Shown here: in pieces, positions 56,501 through 64,000 of the stretch
How the letters are laid out: every line of letters starts with the position of its first letter
How positions within the stretch are numbered: position 1 is the first letter of the stretch
Assembly: GCA_028456385.1 (NCBI GenBank)
Contig: JALNQF010000061.1
Span: 124,001 to 188,000, forward strand
From: Ophiosphaerella korrae
Lineage: Eukaryota; Ascomycota; Dothideomycetes; Pleosporales; Phaeosphaeriaceae
Reading direction: 5' to 3'
Length of the DNA: 64,000 nt
Made by a program: the position numbers and the translations under genes
Notes under the pieces: model-generated
Told to the model about the DNA's origin: nothing
Database searches by the model: none
The model's input: the letters and a program-made list of their open reading frames with translations, nothing else

Positions 56501-59500
56501 CACGAGATGAGTGGGTCCCAAACGTGGCGTTGCACTGTGAAAAGACTGTTCGCAAGCTAAACTCAAGGGTGGCGGTATGTGCGGCACATTGTTCGTTAGC
56601 CAACACAAACTCGATAGCTAGGGTTCGCTATCCCTGGTAGGCCGGATGCGACTCCACATATTTTCTAGGAGAAAAAGATCTCCCTAGTTTCGATGGAAGG
56701 GGCGTGCTGTGTCATCACCAAGTGACTTCATCGTAATGCATACGCGTACCATTAAAAATACCTAGTAGCCAGTCATACAAGCCGCCGCCTTTCTCCGTTC
56801 TCCCAATTCTCCGTAGCACAAGCGTCATTAGGCAACACAATGGATGTGGTGCATGAAGAAGCATATCTGGCAGGCTAGCATACTGGTGGTAACGGCGATC
56901 TCGAGCAAGGAGCTGGCTTAGCTTTGTGTTCTAGACTCTGCGCAGGCAACATTGAAGACGTCAAATTTCTTCTGCGGGCACAGCGGTATGTGTGCATGTG
57001 CCCTTGACGGACACTAGCCTCACCACATATCTGGGGCTCGTTTGCTTGATTTTCTCCACATGAAATCCAATCACGGGGCGCCGTTGGGCTCTCCCCTAAC
57101 ACAGCGATGGTAGGTGAGCCACTTTGGCACCCTGACAAGGTGCGAAAATGCAAGCGATATTTGCCGGTCGGCCAGCACAACGCCACAAAGGCAGCAACAA
57201 CCGCCTGGGTACTCAGCCTCCGTTACGTACCTGGCTTTCCAACACCATACGTGTCAGTTGACATGGGGAGTTGGGAGCAGTGACATCCAATCTCTTACCC
57301 CTATCTGCTAAACACAAGGTTCTGGTACCCAGATATCAGGAATTGCGAGACTGAAATTGCGACTGATGGAGGCTGGGAAGCAACAACCCCCGGTCAGTCA
57401 CAAGGTACTTCCGATCAACAGTCCTGCAACTCGCTCGCTTCAGTGCACACCTTGCATGACTGAATGCACCACACATCGCGTGTCTCACCAGTCATGCTCC
57501 ACAACGAACGATCTTACACAAACCTACAATTCCCGAGAGAGTTTAGTGACCAGGGACACAGTGATGCGGTTCGGAACACCTTCGCTTCTCGTCAGCCTTG
57601 CACATGCTGAAAGTATACCCTCTTCCGGAGTCTGACAGCATGGGATGTCGTCTTCCGGTGCGCAGCGGCTGAAGCGATACTCAACCCCCAAAGTTGCATC
57701 CACATGCTAGGGTCAGGATCTAGTGACTGTTTCAAGCCGGTGGCCTTGTTTGCACTCACTCCTTCTGGATGCTCCACGTTGGCCCGGTCTATTTGTTTGT
57801 CGCACCTGTTTAGGTCCGACTGCTGCTTGCATCCGCCGACCAGACCGCCTGATTCGGTTGCTCTGAAGAAAGTGGATCGTACCAGTGCGTATGATGGATC
57901 CTGGCAATGTCATCCACGATACGAATCGCGGCGGCAGAGAGGCGCTTCCTGATGCAAATTTTGGTCGGCACTGCAGCTAATATAGAGCAGGTTTCTCCAT
58001 CTAACCATGAGCATCCCGAGGTCGGACCATTTCACCTAGATTATGCTTTCCCTTTTACAGCCACAACACCGGTCGGTCGCTTGTAATACTATTAACTAAT
58101 ACGGAAATATTACTCCGGCTTAGCATGCTTTTATCCCTAGTCAAGATCCTACACAGTTACAAACTTACAGTCACATTTTTGCCTGTAAGACCCAGATGCT
58201 GGCCTGAGCATCCCTTTCATGCACAATGCGTCGTTACATTACCTATGTAGTGAATGTGTCAAAAGCAATGTGAGGTTCGGTGCTACTGAACTGATGGCGG
58301 CTTACAAGGACAGATCCTTCGTAAGCTGGTCACAGCCATTCAGGCTGCAGACCAACCAGGGCGCTTACATTCGGTGATTGTGAGAGCGTTCTCATCAAAT
58401 GTATGACAACGGAATCTGCCCGCAGTGTGCTGCATGCACCAGGCGGCTTTCCAGCACGTAGATCGACGACCCACCTATCGTTTTTAACTCATGGTTGCAC
58501 TCCAGGCTAAATCGTCACTGTGGGCTGACGCGGCAATCCTTTGATCCATCCACCACTGAGCAACAACCCGAACGACCTTCTTCATTCGCTTGTGAATACG
58601 CACAGAAGTAGCTGCACACGCATGGCCTTTCAAACTACCTAGCATTTTGAGTGGCTATTTTTGGCTGAGACAAGATCTCATCGTTGCAGATGCACTTGCA
58701 ATACGCATTTTATTGCCCGACCAACCGGTTTTACAATCCTTCATCAGCCTGTTTAGTAACCATGGCTATCAACTTGGGTGCCTTCCGTTCCGTTTGTTGA
58801 AGCAGGACTCTACCTACATTGCTGCGGCTGGGCGCTCCGTCAGCACTTGCATCGTTACCCCTCCTTCGACAAATGACCAGTAAGTCCGAACAACCCTAAA
58901 CAGACCGCCAAATACGCCTGCACAACGTGCAAGGTCTTGTATCTTCTTTCCGAAAGCCCGTTTCATCGTTGATCTGCCTGCCCTTTTCTTCCAACTTTTC
59001 CCGCTTGCCCTTGTTACCAATCGGATGTCCGGCCTATCGCTTGTCGCCTAGTAGACTCATTCACGCATACCAAGCTGCATAGTCGTCTTGCCTGGGCTCA
59101 TCCGGAATGAACTTGTCAGAAAACCTTGTGTATACACCGCATTTCGTCATACGAACAGCCTGGAACAAGCCCAGTTTTCATGAGAGCCTCTGGAGATCTT
59201 CGCTAACCGATCAGCACACCATGCCAGTACTGGCTTCCAAGGTGTTATAGATAGACTACCTAGTCTATTGTCCATGGACATGTGGTTTCTTGTCGTACCA
59301 AGCATCCAACAAGGTCACACATCTTTAACGGACTTCGGAATGCCATTCATTCCGTGGATAACACTCTGCAGATAATTAAACCTTCCTGACATTTATGGAT
59401 CATCATAACATCAATCAATCCTACCAAAAATGCCGGAGTCTCCCCGTCGTTCTTTCTCCACATTATAAACATGCACCCACCAACCTTCACACACCTCAGC

Positions 59501-60564
59501 CGCGATCCACGCCGGCATTGCCCACCGAGCTTTCGCCGTGTGCCGGGTATTGTAGCCTGCGCCCAAACCGGCGCTGTGAACCTCCTTCTATGTAAATAAT
59601 AGATACTCTAACGGGGCACCCGCAGTAGCCTCAACGTCAGCCCTCATCCAACCTCGCAGAAAATACCTCACCGCTCAAGGGGAGACTCCTCGGATCCCGC
59701 AATCTCAATATCTGCACGTGCAACACTCACTATTCTTCCCGAGTATTCACAACATACTGCCCATGTTGATCATCATCTCCGGCTAACTTCCCGGATATCC
59801 GACTTCTCCGTACTGTACCCTCCCATCGTCCCCCCCCCCCCTTTTCACCACTGTCAGACGCGTCACATGCTTGTCTATAGCGCGTATGACTCTTCTTATC
59901 GGCTTGGCTGCGCCGTATCGCGTGTGTGTCATAGTGCGGGCGTGGCGGCGCCGAGAGTGGCAAATACGGGTATGACATATCATATCGTGAAAGCGGGGTT
60001 CGCGCAGCGCGGTCGTTGCGCTTGGGTGCGGGATCTTTGCTGATGGTGGTACTGATGATGATGACGGTAAGGTGAGTTGTGATTGGTTGTGATTGGTAGT
60101 GATTACTGTGACTTTGTGTGTGATGTAGTGTGTGTGTTGACTGAATTTTCATGCTCTGTTGGGTTTGATAGGGTGGTTCGGGTTGTCAAATCTTGACACA
60201 GCATTTCATGTTTAGGCTGCTTGGGCGTTTGTAGATAGATGATGGTACTTGGGCATTGTGTCAGAATTCAAAATTTGTGTTTGCGTATATATCTGGGTCT
60301 AAAGTGATGATGTTCTTATTCCCAGGGTTTGGGCTAAGACAGTGAGACTCGCCTTCGGCCGCCCATCTTCGAGGAGCTCGTCAACCAACTAAGATTGTAT
60401 GGGCACGTGAGCGGTGAGATCGATATAATAGCTGAAATAACGCTCATATACTGTTATATTTGCGCACAAGGAGCTAGCTGGCGTAATACGCAGTATCGTT
60501 GTAGTCACTCGTTAGAGACAATGTCGCAGTTAGTTATTAAAGATACTTAATAATATAAGCAACT
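53596..60564. other. Gene desert, 7 kb
   Basis: No supported gene on either strand. 53600-55050 is GC-rich with several overlapping open frames on both strands, as expected from composition alone. 55088-55101 is A14 and 59830-59841 is C12. 55100-60560 has frequent stops and no domain. A minus-strand frame at 59730-60152 begins after a clean ATG but has no gene-like core. It may hold long leader or noncoding transcripts, distal promoter DNA of the 366-aa gene, or old repeats. Confidence 0.5.
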
Positions 60565-60785
60565 TAACGTGTTCCACCAGTCCCCGGGCCACACCAACTC
60601 CTCGGACCACCTTATCAAAATTAGTACCTATAGATAATATCTATGGTTAGAGTAGTTTTACTATTTCGTAAAGAGGGACAAGAGCATTGGTGTAATGTTA
60701 TGATTAATTGAAAAAAATCTTGGCGCTAGTTTTGGTGAGGTGGCCCGAGGAGTTGGTGTGGTCCGGGGACTGGTGGAACACGTTA
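60565..60785. mobile_element. MITE-like element with 56-bp terminal inverted repeats
   Basis: Left arm 60565-60620 and right arm 60730-60785 are inverted copies, matching at 52 of 56 positions. They begin TAACGTGTTCCACCAGTCCC. The four mismatches are all transitions. The internal 109 bp is AT-rich and non-coding. The outermost TA on each side could be a Tc1/mariner-type TA target duplication. It lies ~40 bp from a Harbinger-type transposase remnant, but shared terminal sequences were not found. Confidence 0.8.
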
Positions 60786-60827
60786 CTTACAAACCAAAGT
60801 TACTTCTATAAAGTTTTGTGAGCGTTA

Positions 60828-61498
60828 CTCTATCTTTATAAAGAGCTGGTTCTGCTACCTAAACTTAATATACCGACAACTATACCCGAAAACCCTAAAC
60901 AGTTTCCTTTTTTTTTCGAGATTGTATTGGAGCGCTAGATGGGACTCAATTTTGTATACACGTACCAGCTAGTGAGCAAAGGCGATTCCGCAATCGTCAT
61001 GGCAAGTTAAGTCAAAACGTACTGGCTGCAGTTGACTTTGAGATGAACTTCATCTACGTTCTGCCAGGATGGGAGGGCTCTGCCCACGATGGGAGAGTGC
61101 TGGCTGACGCCCAATCGAAAGGCTTCAGCGCACCAAGTGGGAGATACTTTCTAGCCGACGCTGGCTATAAAAACAATAAGATGTTGCTTACGCCGTACCG
61201 CTCCGTAAGGTATCATTGGAGAGAGATTAGTCAAGCTAGAGCTACGCCGGCAGACAAGTATGAGCTCTTTAACTTTCGGCACTCGAGTCTCCGCAACGTT
61301 GTAGAGCGAACTATTAGTGTTTTCAAACGTCGATGGAGGATTTTTGACCGGCCGCACGAGTTCAGTATTACGACAAATTCTGGTACCAAACACGGCGAAT
61401 TTCTGTCTGCCAGATTCGACAACTCCGACGCGTGCCACCAGTGGGTCCTCTGGCACCTACCCGGGCCTACTACCCAGCGAGATTACGGCCGCGATTGA
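60828..61498 (+). pseudogene. PIF/Harbinger (HARBI1-like, DDE_Tnp_4) transposase remnant
   Basis: The upstream part reads LYLYKELVLLPKLNIPTTIP then ENPKQFPFF in one frame. The catalytic part, RDCIGALDGTQFCIHVPAS onward, is in another frame. The switch coincides with a run of nine T at 60908-60916, so an indel there broke the gene. The DDE residues are all visible: Asp in GALDGTQ, Asp in YFLADAGYKN, Glu in RNVVERTISVFKRRW. LPGWEGSAHDGRVLADA is also typical. After FDRPHEFSITT (~61377) similarity to the family fades. The N-terminal DNA-binding part and the partner Myb-like gene are absent. The 3' end overlaps the tail of the minus-strand kinase gene. Confidence 0.8.
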
Positions 61499-62827
61499 GG
61501 CACAATCTCAGCGGCACCAAACAGGGCGTAATTTCTCAAATTTTGTTCGTAGTCATTCGATGGGCTACATGGCATCGGCTCTTTACAGGAGATAAGGTTA
61601 AACTTAGTAGGATAACTGAGCCGGAGTATGCCGATATTAGACAAGTGATCAACAACCTGCTGCGCAGTAAGGCGGAATAGTCGCTCAGCATGGAGCATCA
61701 CCACACAGTAAAGATACAAGAACCTAAGCCCATTATCGCCGAGTTCCAGTAAGAAGTTTTGTTCCCACCTATTTATCCACTCTGCCGTTGCAACTAGATT
61801 GCGTGCAAAACTAGACTGGCCATTGCCGGTGCGTTTCCAGAAATTTTTCGTCTCGGTAAGACTATCGCCAAAAATTCCCGAAATCATCTCTAGGATAACA
61901 CAGCCGAGGGAGGAAATATCAGTTGCTCGGCTACGGGTTTCAAAATTGAGCACTTCTGGTGCTGAATATCTGATAGTCCATGCAGCAAGGCGACCTGTTG
62001 TTGTGGAAATGGAGTCTTTAGAAAAGTCAAGACTATACAAAGTTAATCCATGTCATCTGGTAACGCTGTTATACCAACCTGAATCCGAAGCCAGTAAGGA
62101 GGATATTTTCTCCGTGCACAAGAATGTTTTGAGGTTTGAGGTCTTCACGTCTAGCACTTGTCAGATCTAGTTACAAACTGTGAAGTGTAGGTACTCGTTT
62201 GAGGGCAGGGAAAAATGCCCAAGAGAATTCGAATTGTACATACCGAATGCTTTTACGATGTAAATAATTCCTATCGGAAAATCAGTCAGCACTTCTACAC
62301 GACGTTCGGAGTGCTATAGAGCATAATAGAAGTACTTCGCACTACCAAAATCGAAACTGAACTTACAAAGCGTTGCATAGGCAACCAATGCCTCTAAACA
62401 AAAACTCCTTCTTCTTGTCATGAATTGGCTGATCTAGCATAGTTGCAAGATCCGTATCAGCCACAGGGTTCGAAAGAATATTCACATGATCAATATCCGT
62501 ATAGCTTCCCAAAAATTTTACGCAGTGTTGATGTTCCACCTGGCGCATGACCTTTATCTCACGTGCAAAAGCGGCCATGATCTGCTTCTGAGCCTTGAGA
62601 TGCCTGGGCCTCCCAATTCGTTTCCGTACACACCTAACAGAGCCTATGCGGTTGACTATCGATATCTCCTCAACGGTTCCGAAAGCTCCCTCACCCAGTG
62701 TTCGGTGCTCCCTAACCAAGTCTTCGTTATCGTCAATGGCAGAATGGAAGAGGTTATGCGGTTCTTCGGAGCTGCTGTTACTCCACACCCGTATTTCTGT
62801 ATCCAATATGTTGTTTTGAGCTCGCAA
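61483..62827 (-). CDS. Protein-kinase-like gene with altered DFG motif
   Basis: Exons 62827-62367, 62270-62244, 62150-62079 and 62032-61483 join in phase. Seen: glycine loop TLGEGAFGTVEEI, Lys in RCVRKRIG, Glu in FAREIKVM, LCNAL/NYLHRKSIR, catalytic loop REDLKPQNILVHGEN, then LLTGFGFS where DFG is expected, and WTIRYSAPEVLNFE with DISSLGCVILEM. So the DFG Asp is Gly, and the residue two before the catalytic Asp is not His. Introns are 96, 93 and 46 bp with normal acceptors; the last donor (GTTGGT) is weak. No ATG precedes the glycine loop in this frame, which is open to a stop at 62924-62926, so the start is missing or in an undetected exon. It may be a pseudokinase or a decaying gene. The C-terminus overlaps the transposase remnant. 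Confidence 0.7.
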
Positions 62828-63125
62828 GAAGGAATTTCTGTCCTGGTTATTCGAGAAGTTAGCGCTTCGACCTACTCTTTTCGTCGGAGCCCCGCCTATA
62901 CCTGCCCCTCGTCTAGCGCTACCTCAGACAACCGCAAATGCCGACCAGCCTCATGAATGGAGAGCTAAGTCTCCTCTTCCCCGCTATCGGTATGGTCAAT
63001 TTTTGGTCCTCTTTTTTCTTGGTATCGGCCTGGAGAATTTCTCAATATATTCCTCCCTGAGCACTCTGCCAAATCTCAGAACTATACATACACTGCCATC
63101 TTAAACAACATCAGACGACTCTACA

Positions 63126-63935
63126 ATGCCCATCCAGGTCAATCGCATGACAGAGGCCGATATCGATGGTGCGATAGATACCATACAGCAAGCCTTTGCA
63201 GAGGATCCGTACAACCAATGGATTTACCCTGACAGGTCAAAGGTACACGCCATGTTATCTACCATAACTCTTCGACACTAAACACCACAGATTGACTTAA
63301 AGCGCAATCGAGTCTCCCTAACTCTTCGCTGCCATTGGGGCATTCAGCATGGCCTCTTTTACGTAGCTCGCGACACATCGGATCCAACGAAAATCCTTGG
63401 CTGCGCGATGTGGATGTCCCCACATCCGCCGTCTGAACCTGAAACATGGTCGCTCTACCTCTCGTACTGGTATCTCTGGCTCAACCAAATTCGAATGAAT
63501 CTATGGTATGGACGGGGCGGACTCTCTACAAAGCGATATTGGATATGGAAAGCGCGGCAAGCAGAAGCGCAATCAGCGCTCTGGACAAACGAAAAGGGGT
63601 ACTACTTTTGCAATATCGTTACGGTGTTGCCGGAAGCACAGGGCAAAGGAGTAGGGAGGGCCTTGATCGAAGAAGTCTTGAAAATGGCGGATAATGAAGG
63701 CGTGGATTGTTACTTGGAGGCCTCGAGAGACGTGCCGAATGTGGCTATTTACAAGAAGTTCGGATTTGAGTTGGTGAAGCAGATGGAATGTAGGGATGGC
63801 TCGGGCGAGAAAGATGCTGTGATGATTTATTGTATGACAAGGAAGGCTCGTGATGAGCATGCTGGAGATACAAGTGCGACGACAAAGATGAACACCTCGG
63901 AGACAGCAGGGACTACACCAAAGACAGGGCAATAG
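63126..63935 (+). CDS. GNAT-family N-acetyltransferase
   Basis: Exons 63126-63242 and 63291-63935, 253 aa. The 48-bp intron (GTACAC...CACAG, with CACTAAAC) joins YPDRSK to IDLKRNRVSLTLR. The start MPIQVNRMTEADIDGAI leads straight into the first GNAT strand and helix. The acetyl-CoA binding motif is VLPEAQGKGVGRALIEEVL, followed by CYLEASRDVPNVAIYKKFGF, the usual motif B. The domain spans residues ~5-225, with a Thr/Ser-rich tail after it. Members of this fungal type act on small molecules; the substrate is unknown. Codons become G-rich after ~63600. 65 bp remain to the window end with nothing recognised. Confidence 0.9.
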
Positions 63936-64000
63936 TGAAAGGAAATTTAAAGCGACGATAGAGGGTTAATACTATCTACATAGGAATATCTAAGTTCAAC

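Noticed and set aside
59730..60152. 140-aa minus-strand frame with clean ATG
   Set aside because: Low-complexity His/Ser/Thr start, no ordered core and no upstream promoter signal.
1..64000. CRISPR arrays, operons, ribosome binding sites, integrative bacterial elements
   Set aside because: The window is fungal nuclear DNA with spliced genes, and no such structures were seen.

Overview
This is a filamentous ascomycete nuclear contig, most likely a dothideomycete of the Pleosporales type. The evidence is monocistronic genes on both strands and short introns (46-96 bp, rarely longer) with GT/AG ends and a CTGAC or CTAAC branch site about ten bases before the acceptor. The protein set (Zn2Cys6 regulators, F-box and 2EXR-like proteins, TRAPP, COMPASS and LAS1 subunits) fits. 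The order-level placement is an inference from style. I rebuilt exon structures by hand by asking for conserved protein across canonical junctions; the lengths given are for those spliced models.

Layout. 0-9.7 kb: housekeeping genes (WDR44-like WD40 protein cut by the window edge, TRAPP subunit Trs31, thioredoxin, ER protein disulfide isomerase, ribosome-biogenesis factor Ebp2, one orphan). 9.9-16 kb: F-box protein and a PMC1-type Ca2+-ATPase, both on the minus strand. 16-19.2 kb: gene-free. 19.2-28.1 kb: two Zn2Cys6 regulators. The second is packed with an FrcK/YggC-type P-loop kinase and an MFS sugar transporter, which share a divergent promoter containing a large imperfect palindrome. 28.4-31.4 kb: a decayed small secreted Cys-containing protein gene and a 2EXR/F-box-like protein. 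32-42 kb: GGPP synthase, a 1141-aa ADF-H protein with a PH-like C-terminus, OHCU decarboxylase (urate breakdown) and a conserved orphan. 41.7-46.8 kb: gene-poor. 46.8-53.6 kb: OAC1-type mitochondrial carrier head-to-head with SWD2, then LAS1 and an orphan. 53.6-60.6 kb: a 7-kb gene desert. 60.6-64 kb: a 221-bp TIR element (MITE), a PIF/Harbinger transposase remnant, a protein-kinase gene with an altered DFG motif, and a GNAT acetyltransferase.

The best candidate for an undescribed system is the regulator / small-molecule kinase / sugar transporter group at 22.8-28.1 kb with its palindromic divergent promoter. Across the window, many genes also switch abruptly from C-rich to G-rich codons on the coding strand near the 3' end. 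This happens on both strands and I have no explanation for it.
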